Shown here in pieces: positions 31,263-39,757 of a DNA stretch of 64,000 nt; position 1 is the stretch's first letter; every line of letters starts with the position of its first letter. Source of the DNA: Arthrobacter sp. MSA 4-2 (GTDB lineage: Bacteria; Actinomycetota; Actinomycetes; Actinomycetales; Micrococcaceae). The position numbers were made by a program, and so were the translations under genes. The notes under the pieces were generated by a model. That model saw nothing but the letters and a program-made list of their open reading frames with translations. It was not told the origin of the DNA and made no database searches. Where the stretch lies: the NCBI RefSeq assembly GCF_016405885.1, contig NZ_JAEKGC010000001.1, positions 124,001 through 188,000 on the forward strand, given 5' to 3'.

Positions 31263-32382
31263 TTCCGGTGCCCGGCGCATCGTCAAGGACGATGGTGCTG
31301 CCCGAGTAGCGGGAGCCGCCGTCGACGGGTGACTCCCGAAGCCACAGGCCGCCGACGAGGTCCTGCGGAACCTCCGCCCCGGACTTGGCGGCCAGGGCCG
31401 ACGCGAAGGCGGCGGCCGCGCCAATACCGACGCCGCTTTCCATCATGCAGCCCACGAGCACTCCGATGCCGGCGGCCTGCGCCGTCGAGGCCAGCTCCAT
31501 CGCTGGGGTGAGTCCGCCGGTCTTGGCGAGCTTGATGTTGACCATCGCGGCCGCGCCCGCGTCGATCAGCCGGTGGAGGTCCTTCACAGTCCAGACGGAT
31601 TCGTCGGCGAGAATGGGGGTCCGCACGGTGGAGGTGACCCGGGCGAGGCCGTCCCAGTCGCCCGCTGGAACCGGCTGCTCGACGAGTTCAAGGTCGACTC
31701 CGTCATCCTCAAGGGCCGTAATGAACCGGATGGCCTCATCCGCGGTGAACGCCTGATTGGCGTCGATGCGCACCCGGGCGTCGACGCCCACGGCATTCCG
31801 CACCGCCCGCAGCTTCGCCACCGGATCGCCGTGCGCATCGAGCTTAACCTTCACGCAGTCGAACCCGGCGGCCCGATGGACGGCGGCGGCCCGGGCGAGG
31901 GCCGCGGGTCCGTCGACGGAGAGCGTCATGTCGGTGAGGATGCGGTTGTGCCGGCCGCCCAGGTAGCGGTACAGCGGCAGCCCTGCGCGGCGTGCCGCGA
32001 GGTCGTGCAGCGCGCAGTCTACGGCCATGCGGGCGGCGCTGCGTTCGTCCGAGCCGGCGATCCGGGAAAGCGCAGCGGAGAGATCACCTGATCCGTCGTC
32101 GGACTCCAGCAGGGCCTGCAGAGGGCCGTGCACCGAGGCGATGACGCCGGCCGTCGTCGCGCCCGTCACCGCGCTGATCGGGGCCTCACCCCAGCCCGAG
32201 CGCCCTTCGGCGTCCCGCACCTCAACGAGCACCGATTCGAGGACCGTCGTGCGGCGCACGGCGGTGATAAACGGCCGGACGAGGGGGACCGTGACGGCGT
32301 GGGCGGTGAGGAGGAGCCCGGAGCCGCCACCAACCCGGCCCGAGGGGAGTGCCGGTGCGCCGTCGTTCATATTTCCGCCCAT
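31228..32382 (-). CDS. dipeptide epimerase (L-Ala-D/L-Glu type, enolase superfamily)
   Basis: A 384-residue enolase-superfamily enzyme of the muconate-lactonizing subgroup. The acid/base Lys lies in CVKVKLD, metal ligands in RIDANQAF, LELVEQPV and ILADESVW, and the second Lys in MVNIKLAKTGG. It probably interconverts L-Ala-D-Glu and L-Ala-L-Glu during reuse of peptidoglycan peptides, as YkfB does; other dipeptides are possible. The ATG at 32382 has GGGGAGG 8 nt upstream and is preferred over ATG 32409. It diverges from the RpiR regulator and shares a promoter motif with the peptide transporter operon. Confidence 0.87.
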   Translation of the reverse strand: MGGNMNDGAPALPSGRVGGGSGLLLTAHAVTVPLVRPFITAVRRTTVLESVLVEVRDAEGRSGWGEAPISAVTGATTAGVIASVHGPLQALLESDDGSGDLSAALSRIAGSDERSAARMAVDCALHDLAARRAGLPLYRYLGGRHNRILTDMTLSVDGPAALARAAAVHRAAGFDCVKVKLDAHGDPVAKLRAVRNAVGVDARVRIDANQAFTADEAIRFITALEDDGVDLELVEQPVPAGDWDGLARVTSTVRTPILADESVWTVKDLHRLIDAGAAAMVNIKLAKTGGLTPAMELASTAQAAGIGVLVGCMMESGVGIGAAAAFASALAAKSGAEVPQDLVGGLWLRESPVDGGSRYSGSTIVLDDAPGTGITRLRKPQPRR

Positions 32383-32399
32383 TGCAGCAGCCTCCCCTA

Positions 32400-32413
32400 T
32401 GTAGGTCACTTAC
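32400..32413. promoter_or_regulatory. TGTAGGTCACTTAC motif upstream of the epimerase gene
   Basis: Second copy of the motif at 19148-19161 (12 of 14 identical). It lies directly upstream of the epimerase ribosome site (32391-32397 on the minus strand), so a bound protein would sit near the transcription start. Candidate operator of the adjacent RpiR regulator. Confidence 0.5.
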
Positions 32414-32476
32414 GATACCTTTTAGTTGGTTGTAACTGACCGACTTTTCCCTTCAACCGGCTCCCGAAAGCGGCAG

Positions 32477-33337
32477 ATGAGCATCCAATCGGCAATTCAG
32501 GCGCAGCTGCCCACGCTTCCTCCCTCTGCGCGTCGGGTGGCTGAGGAAATCCTCGCCGATCCGGAGACGGTGCTGCGCCACACCATTTCGGAGCTGGCGC
32601 ACATCTGCAGCACCTCCGAACCTTCAGTGGTGCGCTTCTGCCGAGCTGTTGGCTACGCGGGCTACGCCCAGCTGCGCCTTTCGATGGCCACCGAGATCGG
32701 CCGCGAGACCGCGCAGTTCGGGGACACCAAACGGTTCGGCGCCGACATCAGCCCCGACGACTCCCTCGCCGACACGGTCGCCAAGATCGCCTTCGCGGAA
32801 ACCCTGGGCATTGAAGAGACCCTGTCCCACCTGGACATCGACCAGCTGCGCAGCGTCGTCGAGAGCATCAGCACGGCGCGCCAGATCCTGGTCTACGGAG
32901 TCGGCGCCGGAGCGGTGGTGGCCGACGACCTCCAGCACAAGCTGTTCCGGATCCGCCGGATGGTCCACTCCTTCGACGATCCCCACGACGCCCTGATGGG
33001 TGCGTCCCTGATGGGCGCCGGGGACGTCGCCGTGGCTTTTTCCCACAGCGGCAGGACCGCCGAGACCCTCGAGTTCGTTGAGCGGGCCCGGGAGGCAGGG
33101 GCAACGACCATCGGCATCACCAACGGTGCAGGGTCACCGCTCGCCGAGGCCGCGGACCTGTGCCTGCTCACGATGGTCCGTGAGACCGCTTTCCGCTCCG
33201 GCGCGATGGCGTCGCGGATTGCCCAGCTCGCCGTGGTTGACTGCATCTTCGTGGGTGTGGCGCAGAGCAGTTACGACGCGACGGTCGATGCGCTGGAGAC
33301 GACGCGGGCGGCGATCACGAACCGGAAGCAGCGCTGA
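32477..33337 (+). CDS. MurR/RpiR-family transcriptional regulator with SIS domain
   Basis: A 286-residue regulator. The N-terminal HTH_6 domain is LPTLPPSARRVAEEIL...TISELAHICSTSEPSVVRFCRAVGYAGYAQLRLSM, and the C-terminal SIS phosphosugar-binding domain contains ILVYGVGAGAVVADD, VAVAFSHSGRTAETLEFVERAREAGATTIGITN and LAEAADLCLLT. The ATG at 32477 was chosen because the fold begins there. In Escherichia coli MurR senses MurNAc-6-phosphate, so a cell-wall-derived effector would fit the neighbouring peptide-recycling genes. It probably controls the epimerase and perhaps the transporter operon. Confidence 0.88.
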   Translation: MSIQSAIQAQLPTLPPSARRVAEEILADPETVLRHTISELAHICSTSEPSVVRFCRAVGYAGYAQLRLSMATEIGRETAQFGDTKRFGADISPDDSLADTVAKIAFAETLGIEETLSHLDIDQLRSVVESISTARQILVYGVGAGAVVADDLQHKLFRIRRMVHSFDDPHDALMGASLMGAGDVAVAFSHSGRTAETLEFVERAREAGATTIGITNGAGSPLAEAADLCLLTMVRETAFRSGAMASRIAQLAVVDCIFVGVAQSSYDATVDALETTRAAITNRKQR

Positions 33338-33356
33338 CCCGACCCAAGCCTCCTAC

Positions 33357-34148
33357 TCACCGGAGGACCCGGCGCAGGAAGTCCACGGTCCGCTCTGGCT
33401 GGTCCCAGTGCGGAAAGTGCCCGCAGTTCTCGAACCACTCCAGGGTGGCCCCGGGGTAAAGGGCCACGGCTAGGGCGGCTTCACTGGGCAGAGTTACCCG
33501 GTCTTGGCGTCCCCAACCGAAGGCGAGCCTGCCCTTGAGCGTCCCGCACGAGACACCTGACTGATTGGGCCCGTAGGAGAGCGCCCTGCGGGCGTCGTCG
33601 AGGCTGGGGGAGGTGGCAAAGCCGCGCAGCTCCGTGAGAACGAGCTGCGGATCGAGCCGCCATGGCCGGGCCGAGAACTGGGCCAGCAGGGCCGTGCGTC
33701 CGGCGGCGTGCCGTGTCAGGAAGGGGAGCGCCGGCTGGATGCGCCGCACGAGGGCGATGGAGGCTGTGATGCTTGCCGTGAATATTGCGCGTTGTCGATG
33801 GTTCCAGAATCCGCCCGGGCTAAGCGCAACGGCGGTGCCGCGATGTCCCCGTCGAGCCAGTTCGACCACCATCCGGGCGCCCATGGAGCTGCCGACGAGG
33901 TCGGCGTCGGCCAGGTGCTGCTCCACGAGGTAGTCCTGCAGTGCATCCGTGAGGGTCGCAACGGTCACCTCGCCGGTGAGCGGAGCGCTGGTGCCGAAGC
34001 CGGGCAGGTCGACTGCCACGACCTCACGCTGGCGGGCCAGGGCGGGCACCACGGGATCCCAGTTGCGCAGGCTCGAGCCCAGGCCGTGCACCAGGACCAG
34101 CGGCGTGCCGGAGCCTGAGCGCTCGGTGTTGAGGGTCGGGGCTCCCAC
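33357..34148 (-). CDS. alpha/beta-hydrolase fold protein
   Basis: A 263-residue hydrolase. Oxyanion-region motif LVHGLGSSLRNWDPVVPAL, nucleophile elbow VGSSMGARMVVEL (Ser of GSSMG), and the catalytic His in ENCGHFPHWDQPERTVDFLRRVL. The acid is probably in GWGRQDRVTLP. No signal peptide. It begins with GTG immediately after the stop codon of the preceding gene, so the two are probably translated together. The substrate is unknown; esterases, haloperoxidase-like and C-C hydrolases share this fold. Confidence 0.82.
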   Translation of the reverse strand: MGAPTLNTERSGSGTPLVLVHGLGSSLRNWDPVVPALARQREVVAVDLPGFGTSAPLTGEVTVATLTDALQDYLVEQHLADADLVGSSMGARMVVELARRGHRGTAVALSPGGFWNHRQRAIFTASITASIALVRRIQPALPFLTRHAAGRTALLAQFSARPWRLDPQLVLTELRGFATSPSLDDARRALSYGPNQSGVSCGTLKGRLAFGWGRQDRVTLPSEAALAVALYPGATLEWFENCGHFPHWDQPERTVDFLRRVLR

Positions 34149-34601
34149 CTAGGAGGCTTCCGGCGGCAGGGCCTCGTGGTGCTCGCGGCCCTGCGTGCGG
34201 CGGTCTTCCTTCATCTCGGCCTCGAAGAGGTGACGCTTGCCGTCAGCCAGCTTGTCCCGGGCCAGCTTCTCGAGCGCCTTGAACTCCGCGTAGTAGGAAT
34301 CGTCGTAGTCCTCGACGATCTGGAATGTCCAGCGCCCCTCGATCACATTGCGGCCCACGAGGTCCTTGTTGAGTGTCTCGGCGAGGTCTGCGTGGCCGGC
34401 GGTACGCAGCAGCTCGACGGCCTCTCCCAAGGCCAGATCGGCCTTGCCCGTGAGGCGGTGGAAGCCGTACAGGTAGCCCCGGGCGTGTTCCACCACCTCG
34501 AGTGCCTCGGAGAGTTTGCCCAGGGCCTCGACGGTGGCGTCGTCGACTCCTTCCGGGCGCTGGTGGTTGGCGTCGGGTCCGTTCTCAGCAGAGTTGGTCA
34601 T
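34149..34601 (-). CDS. conserved hypothetical protein, helical and charged
   Basis: A 150-residue soluble, mostly helical protein rich in Glu, Lys and Asp. Conserved-looking blocks are VEALGKLSEALEVVEHARGYLYGFHRLTGKADLALGEAVELL and IEGRWTFQIVEDYDDSYYAEFKALEKL. I have seen related actinobacterial proteins without a known function. The ATG at 34601 was chosen because the upstream extension of the frame is low-complexity and antisense-like. It is coupled to the alpha/beta hydrolase that follows it with no gap. Confidence 0.7.
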   Translation of the reverse strand: MTNSAENGPDANHQRPEGVDDATVEALGKLSEALEVVEHARGYLYGFHRLTGKADLALGEAVELLRTAGHADLAETLNKDLVGRNVIEGRWTFQIVEDYDDSYYAEFKALEKLARDKLADGKRHLFEAEMKEDRRTQGREHHEALPPEAS

Positions 34602-34686
34602 GGTGCTTACCCTAAACGGAACCCGCGCGGGGCATGGAGCAATTTCTGCCCGGGGCCGGGTTCGCGCCGAAGGCCGGGGCGCACCA

Positions 34687-35445
34687 TCAGCCCCCGCCCA
34701 GGATCGCCCGCAGCGTGTCGGCATTGCGCACTGCGTTGCCGCCGCCGTCGTTGTTGAAGTAAACGAACACGTCCTTCCCGGCACCCTGCCACTCACGGAT
34801 CCGGTCCGCCCACCAATGCAGATCCGCGTCGCTGTAGGACCCGCCGTACAGATGATGGGTATCGGGGCCGTGCAACCGCAGGTAGACGAACGGTGCGGTG
34901 GCACGCAGGACGCACGGCAGGTTGGCGCCGCTCATCACGCAGTAGGCCGCGCCGTGCCGTTCGAGCAGCGAATAGACCTCCTCCGTCTCCCAGCTCGGAT
35001 GCCGGAACTCAACCGCAACCCGGATCCACTCAGGCAGCAGCGCCAGGAAATAGTCGAGCCGGGCGTCGTCGCGCTGCATCGCTGGTGGGAGCTGGACCAG
35101 GAGGACGGCCCGCTTGTCGCCCAGCTCGTGCCAGCACCGGATGATGCGCTCGACCCACACCTCCGGTGCGTACAGCTTCTTGGCGTGGGTGAGTCCCCGC
35201 GGGGCCTTGACCGAAAAGAGGAATCCGGACGGAAGGCGATTCCGCCAACCGGCGAACGTCGAGTCGCGGGGCCACCGGTAGAAGCTGGCGTTCAGCTCGA
35301 CGGTGCTGAACCGCTGGTAGTAGTACTGCAGCCGCCGGGCGGTCGGCGTGCCCGCGGGGTAGAGCACGTCGTTCCAGTGGTCGTAGCTCCACCCGGAGGT
35401 GCCGATGGAAACGCTCAAGGCTAGGCTCCGCCCGTTGGATGACAC
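34687..35445 (-). CDS. DUF72 domain protein
   Basis: A 252-residue TIM-barrel-like protein of DUF72 (YecE family). Diagnostic blocks: SIGTSGWSYDHWNDVLYP near the N-terminus, RFSTVELNASFYRWP, FLFSVKAPRGLTHAKKL, LVQLPPAMQRDDARL, VAVEFRHPSWETEEV and the C-terminal FVYFNNDGGGNAVRNADTLRAIL. Function is unknown; an endonuclease IV-like or sugar-related barrel has been proposed for the family. It is encoded separately, with a small repeat peptide gene diverging 15 bp upstream. Confidence 0.85.
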   Translation of the reverse strand: MSSNGRSLALSVSIGTSGWSYDHWNDVLYPAGTPTARRLQYYYQRFSTVELNASFYRWPRDSTFAGWRNRLPSGFLFSVKAPRGLTHAKKLYAPEVWVERIIRCWHELGDKRAVLLVQLPPAMQRDDARLDYFLALLPEWIRVAVEFRHPSWETEEVYSLLERHGAAYCVMSGANLPCVLRATAPFVYLRLHGPDTHHLYGGSYSDADLHWWADRIREWQGAGKDVFVYFNNDGGGNAVRNADTLRAILGGG

Positions 35446-35460
35446 TTCCGTCCGATCCTA

Positions 35461-35595
35461 GTGGACGGCCGTGGCCGGCCGCCGGAGGAGTCGACGATCC
35501 CCACCGGGACCCTCCCAACCTCCGACGGGGAGACCGACGGGCCGACACCGGACGAGTCGACTATTCCGACCGGAACCCTGCCGGCCGAGGACTAG
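35461..35595 (+). CDS. 44-residue peptide with two DESTIPTGTLP repeats
   Basis: A short frame from a GTG encodes MDGRGRPPEESTIPTGTLPT then SDGETDGPTPDESTIPTGTLPAED. The nonapeptide STIPTGTLP occurs twice. Over the 30 bases coding E-S-T-I-P-T-G-T-L-P the copies differ at six places, all third codon positions and all synonymous, which is strong evidence that the protein sequence is selected. I recall similar motifs at the C-termini of small Arthrobacter-type proteins. No ribosome site is seen, and the start lies 15 bp from the divergent DUF72 start, so it could be the 3' remnant of a longer gene. Function unknown. Confidence 0.55.
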   Translation: MDGRGRPPEESTIPTGTLPTSDGETDGPTPDESTIPTGTLPAED

Positions 35596-35633
35596 GGCAG
35601 CACCGGCGGTTCCAGGGCCGGGCGCAGCCCGGC

Positions 35634-37232
35634 TCAGGCGCGGAGCACCCAGGCCGCGTTGTCGGGTTCAAGCCAGCCCTCGGCAGCCTGCGGAACGGCG
35701 GTGATCAGCACCGTCCCGGCGGGAAGCCGCACGGGGGCTTCGCCCATGGCAACGGCCAGCAAGAAGCCGTGCCCGCGCTCGCAGATCAACAGGCCGCCGT
35801 CGCCGACGTGCCAGGAGGCGCCGTCGCCGGCGTCGAGCACGCCCTCGGCCAGCAGCCGCCTGCGGAGCTCGAGGGCGCGGACCACCAGCTGCTGTGGAGA
35901 CGCCGGGTCGTTCCGTTGAGCCTCGATGGCCCATTGCCCCCATCCGGGTGGTACCGGCAGCCATGGTTCGGCCGCGGGACCGGTCATCGAGAAGCCGTGG
36001 GCGGATGCCGCGTCCGCGGTCCAGGGCAGCGGGACCCGGGCGCCGTCGCGGGAGATTCCGCCGCGGGCCACCATGGGGTCGCGCCGTGCCGCCGGCGGCA
36101 CCTCGGCCTCGGGGAGCCCGAGTTCCTGGCCCTGGTAGAGGTACGCTCCGCCGGGCAGCCCGAGGATGGTCAGCAGGGCCGCCCGCGCCCGTGCGGCGCC
36201 GCGCCCGCCGCCGCCGAACCGGGTGGCGGCGCGGACGATGTCGTGGTTCTCGAGTGCCCAGGTCGGCGCCGCGCCGTGGGCCTTCCGTGCGGCCTCCAGT
36301 TCGGTGCCCACGGCGGCCCAGGCGGCCGGGTCCCAGCCGAGCTGGACGAAGGCGAAGGCGAACGCCTGATGTAGTTCGTCGGGCCGCGTGTACCGGGCGG
36401 CGCGGTGGGGATCGAGGTTGACCTCGCCCACCAGCACGCGCGGCGGTGAGTAGGAGTCGGCGAGCTGGCGCCATCTCCGGTAGACGGCGTGCACCTCCTC
36501 CTGGTCGGAGACCTGCCGGTTGGAGCGCAGCCCGTCCACCACGGGGGTGCCGGTGGGGGAGTCCGGAAGCCCCTCGGCCTTGAACAGGGCGTGTGCCACG
36601 TCGATGCGCAGCCCGTCCACGCCCTTGTCCAGCCAGAACCGCAGCACCTCATCGAAGTAGTCGCCCACGGCCGGGTTGCGCCAGTTCCAGTCCGGCTGGG
36701 CCGGGGAGAACAGGTGCAGGTACCACTGCGTGTCGGTCGTCGACTCCGGGTCCGCGCGGGTCCAGGCCCGTCCGCCGAAGACGCTCTGCCAGTTGTTCGG
36801 GGGAGTGCCGTCGGCGGGCCCCTCGGCGAAGTGGAACAGCTCGCGCTCTCTCGAGCCGGGACCCGCCGCGAGGGCCTGCCGGAAGAGGGGGTGCTCCACC
36901 GAACAGTGGTTGGGGACGACATCGACCAGGATGCGCAGGCCCAGGCTGTGGGACCGGTCGAGCACCGCGTCGAAGTCGGCCAGAGTCCCGAACAGCGGGT
37001 CCGCCCCGCAGTAGTTGCTCACGTCGTAGCCCTGGTCCACCTGTGGGGAGGTCTGGAACGGGGTCAGCCAGAAGCCGTCCACCCCGAGCGAGGCGAGGTA
37101 GGGCAGTCTCGCCAGGAGGCCCGGGAGGTCGCCCACGCCGTCGCCGTTGCCGTCCGCGAAGGAGCGCGGGTACACCTCATAGATGACGGCGGTCTTCCAC
37201 CACGGCTCACCGGCCGGAGCCGCCTCCGGCAC
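35634..37232 (-). CDS. GH13 alpha-glucosidase/oligo-glucosidase
   Basis: A 532-residue cytoplasmic glycoside hydrolase of family 13. The four family motifs are DVVPNH, GLRIDVAH (nucleophile Asp), LVGEVN (acid/base Glu) and ALENHDI. The N-terminus WWKTAVIYEVYPRSFADGNGDGVGDLPG is that of alpha-glucosidases and oligo-1,6-glucosidases. The start is a GTG 2 nt after the amidohydrolase stop, chosen because the upstream frame is an antisense-like extension. Placement at the end of a polyamine-type transporter operon is odd and may reflect loose operon assembly. Confidence 0.88.
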   Translation of the reverse strand: MPEAAPAGEPWWKTAVIYEVYPRSFADGNGDGVGDLPGLLARLPYLASLGVDGFWLTPFQTSPQVDQGYDVSNYCGADPLFGTLADFDAVLDRSHSLGLRILVDVVPNHCSVEHPLFRQALAAGPGSRERELFHFAEGPADGTPPNNWQSVFGGRAWTRADPESTTDTQWYLHLFSPAQPDWNWRNPAVGDYFDEVLRFWLDKGVDGLRIDVAHALFKAEGLPDSPTGTPVVDGLRSNRQVSDQEEVHAVYRRWRQLADSYSPPRVLVGEVNLDPHRAARYTRPDELHQAFAFAFVQLGWDPAAWAAVGTELEAARKAHGAAPTWALENHDIVRAATRFGGGGRGAARARAALLTILGLPGGAYLYQGQELGLPEAEVPPAARRDPMVARGGISRDGARVPLPWTADAASAHGFSMTGPAAEPWLPVPPGWGQWAIEAQRNDPASPQQLVVRALELRRRLLAEGVLDAGDGASWHVGDGGLLICERGHGFLLAVAMGEAPVRLPAGTVLITAVPQAAEGWLEPDNAAWVLRA

Positions 37233-37234
37233 GG

Positions 37235-38836
37235 CTACACGTCCAGGGAGGCGACGAAGTCCTCCCCGTGGACGCAGCGGCCGCCGACGAAGGTGGCGAG
37301 CACCTGGATCTGCCCGATCCCGGTGGCGGGCACGGCCGCAGGATGGTCCGAGAGCAGGACCAGGTCGGCGAGCTTCCCCGGCTCGAGGGTGCCACGGATG
37401 TCCTCGTCGCCGGCGATCCACGCCGCATCCACGGTGTAGGCGCGCAGGGCCGTGACGGCGTCGACCCGCTCGGCGGGGCTCATCACCCGGCCCGCTGCGG
37501 TGCTGCGCTGGACCATCGACTGCATACCCAGCAGCGGGGCCCCAGCGGCGACCGGGCGGTCGGAGCTGCCCGGCACCCGCACGCCGGCCTCAAGGAAGGA
37601 GTGGTGCCGGTACATCAGGGCCTCCCGCTCCCCGCCGACCGTCTCGAGCAGAACCTGTCCCATCTCGTGGAGGAAGCGCAGCTGCGGAACCGGGGTGACG
37701 CCGAGCGCAGCGAAGCGCGGCAGCTGGTCCTCCCGGACGATGCCCGCATGTTCGATCCGGTGGCGCACTCCCGGGCGCGGATGGGCGGCTTGGGCGGCCT
37801 CGAACGCGTCGAGGGCGACGTCGACAGCGCGGTCGCCGATGGCATGGGCGGCCACGGTCCAGCCGGAGCAGTGGGCCTCGACGATGCGGGCGGTGAGCTC
37901 CTCGAGGGAGAGCTGAAGGCTTCCGGTGTTGTGCTCCTGCCCGCAGAAGGGTTCGGTGACGGCGGCGGTGCGCCCGAGGAGGGAACCGTCGATGAAGATC
38001 TTCATCGGCCCCAGCCGCAGCGTGTCGTCGCCGAATCCGGTGTGCACTCCGAGGTCGAGCCCGAAGGTGATGTGGTCCTGCCGGTGGGAGGTGAGCGGGT
38101 GCAGCGCGTCGCTGCTGGCCATGAGCTGCACCCGGGTCCTCAGCCCGCCGCGCTCGCGGGCAAGGGTGTAGGCGGCGAGCTCCACGGGGCTGCGCCCGAT
38201 CCAGCCCGCACCGATGCCGGCCTCGGTGACGTGGGTCAGCCCCTCGGCGGCGTAGCGTTCACTGGCGGCGGTGATGGCGTCCGCAAGGGCCTCCACCGGG
38301 TGGGGAATCACGAGCTGGGTCACCAGTTTCTGGGCCTGTTCCTGCAGCACGCCGGTGGGTCCGTTTCCGTCCCGGACAACCTCCCCGCCCACCGGGGTCC
38401 CGGCCGATCCGTCCATCACCCCGGCCCGGGCCAGCACCTCGGTGTTCACCGTGGCCGCGTGGCCGGAGCGGTGCTTGAGCCACACCGGGTGGCCCGGCGC
38501 CGCGGTGTCGAGCCGTTCCCGGTGCGGGTGGGCGCCGAGGACCGTGTTGTCGTAGCCGGACCCAATGACCCAATCCCCGGCGTCGAGGCCCGAGGCGAAG
38601 GCCGCCACGGCGTCGTACACCTCCTCGACGGTGGTGCAGCCGCTGAGGTCGAGTTCGGAGAGGGACTGCCCGAACCACGCCATATGGTTGTGCGCGTCCC
38701 CGAACCCCGGGAGGACCACCGCGCCGCGGCAGTCCAGGGTGCGGCGGGAGGCCAGGCCCTCGACCTGCCCGTCGAGCCCGACGATGCGTCCGTGCAGGAT
38801 GCCCAGGGTGGTAGCGGTGGGGGAGGCCCCGGCCAT
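37235..38836 (-). CDS. YtcJ-type metal-dependent amidohydrolase
   Basis: A 533-residue amidohydrolase of the YtcJ/Amidohydro_3 class. The first metal pair is in VLPGFGDAHNHMAWFG; further motifs are LKHRSGHAATVN, MKIFIDGSL, AHAIGDRAVDVALDAFE and RHRIEHAGI. The only ATG is at 38836, but the 13 codons before it (beginning ATC at 38875) encode ILDLLLVNAAISP, which matches the usual first strand of the family. A rare start (ATC or CTG) or a sequence change may hide the true beginning. It lies between the polyamine-type transporter genes and the glucosidase; the substrate is unknown. Confidence 0.82.
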   Translation of the reverse strand: MAGASPTATTLGILHGRIVGLDGQVEGLASRRTLDCRGAVVLPGFGDAHNHMAWFGQSLSELDLSGCTTVEEVYDAVAAFASGLDAGDWVIGSGYDNTVLGAHPHRERLDTAAPGHPVWLKHRSGHAATVNTEVLARAGVMDGSAGTPVGGEVVRDGNGPTGVLQEQAQKLVTQLVIPHPVEALADAITAASERYAAEGLTHVTEAGIGAGWIGRSPVELAAYTLARERGGLRTRVQLMASSDALHPLTSHRQDHITFGLDLGVHTGFGDDTLRLGPMKIFIDGSLLGRTAAVTEPFCGQEHNTGSLQLSLEELTARIVEAHCSGWTVAAHAIGDRAVDVALDAFEAAQAAHPRPGVRHRIEHAGIVREDQLPRFAALGVTPVPQLRFLHEMGQVLLETVGGEREALMYRHHSFLEAGVRVPGSSDRPVAAGAPLLGMQSMVQRSTAAGRVMSPAERVDAVTALRAYTVDAAWIAGDEDIRGTLEPGKLADLVLLSDHPAAVPATGIGQIQVLATFVGGRCVHGEDFVASLDV

Positions 38837-38890
38837 TGGGGAGATGGCCGCGTTGACGAGCAGCAGGTCGAGGATGGGATCACCTCAGGG

Positions 38891-39748
38891 TCAGGGGGCG
38901 GATGAAACCTTGGCTTTCTTCATCTTCCCCCGTCCGATGCCCGGCGCGCCGGTTCCGGCCACCGAATCGCTGGAGAGCCGCTGCGCCAGCCAGATGGGAA
39001 CGATGGAGACGACAATGAGGATGACGGCGACGACGTTGACCACGGGCGCCTGGTTGGGGCGGAACAGGTTGGAGAGGATCCAGACCGGAAGGGTCTGCTG
39101 GCCGGCGCCGATGGTGAAGGTGGTGACGATGATTTCGTCGAAGCTGAGGGCAAATGCCAGCAGCCCGCCGGCGAGCAGGGCCGAGCGCAGCTGCGGCAGG
39201 GTCACCAGGACGAAGGTGGTGAAGACGCCGGCCCCGAGGTCCGCCGAGGCCTCCTCGAGGCTGCCGTTGATGCGGCGCAGCCGCGCGATGGCGTTGTTGA
39301 ACACCGTCACCATGCAGAAGGTGGCGTGTGCGACGATGACCGTCCACAGGTTCAGCGGAACCCCGAGCACGGTGGTGAACAGGTTGTTCAGGGCGATGCC
39401 GGTGACGATGCCGGGCAGTGCGATGGGCAGGATGACCAGCAGGTTGATCACGTCCCGCCCGAAGAAGCTGTACCGCTGCAGGGCTAGGGCCAGCAGCGTG
39501 CCCAGGATGAGCGAGATTATCGTGGAAATCACGGCGACCTGCACCGACGTCGCCAGGGCGTCTCGGACCCCCTCGGAGGCGACGGCCCGCGACCACCACT
39601 CGAGGGTGAAGCTGCGCGGGGGCCAGCCAAAGGTGCGGTCGGCGTTGAAGGAGTTCACCACCACCAGCAGCAGCGGCAGGTAGATGAACAGCAGGATCAG
39701 CCCGGTGATGACCCCGAGGATGGTCTTGGCACTGCGCGAAAGCTTCAC
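38891..39748 (-). CDS. polyamine-type ABC transporter permease (PotC-like)
   Basis: A 285-residue inner permease. It has six predicted helices, the EAA loop GSLEEASADLGAGVFTTFVLVTLPQL, and the periplasmic start VNSFNADRTFGWPPRSFTLEWW typical of PotC. The GTG start is preceded by AGGAG at a 7-nt spacing, overlapping the stop of the PotB-like gene. The C-terminus carries a basic tail (GRGKMKKAK). It pairs with the PotB-like permease. Confidence 0.9.
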   Translation of the reverse strand: MKLSRSAKTILGVITGLILLFIYLPLLLVVVNSFNADRTFGWPPRSFTLEWWSRAVASEGVRDALATSVQVAVISTIISLILGTLLALALQRYSFFGRDVINLLVILPIALPGIVTGIALNNLFTTVLGVPLNLWTVIVAHATFCMVTVFNNAIARLRRINGSLEEASADLGAGVFTTFVLVTLPQLRSALLAGGLLAFALSFDEIIVTTFTIGAGQQTLPVWILSNLFRPNQAPVVNVVAVILIVVSIVPIWLAQRLSSDSVAGTGAPGIGRGKMKKAKVSSAP

Positions 39749-39757
39749 GGCCCGCTC

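Noticed and set aside
37268..38905. 545-codon open frame on the plus strand
   Set aside because: Antisense to the amidohydrolase; no family resemblance.
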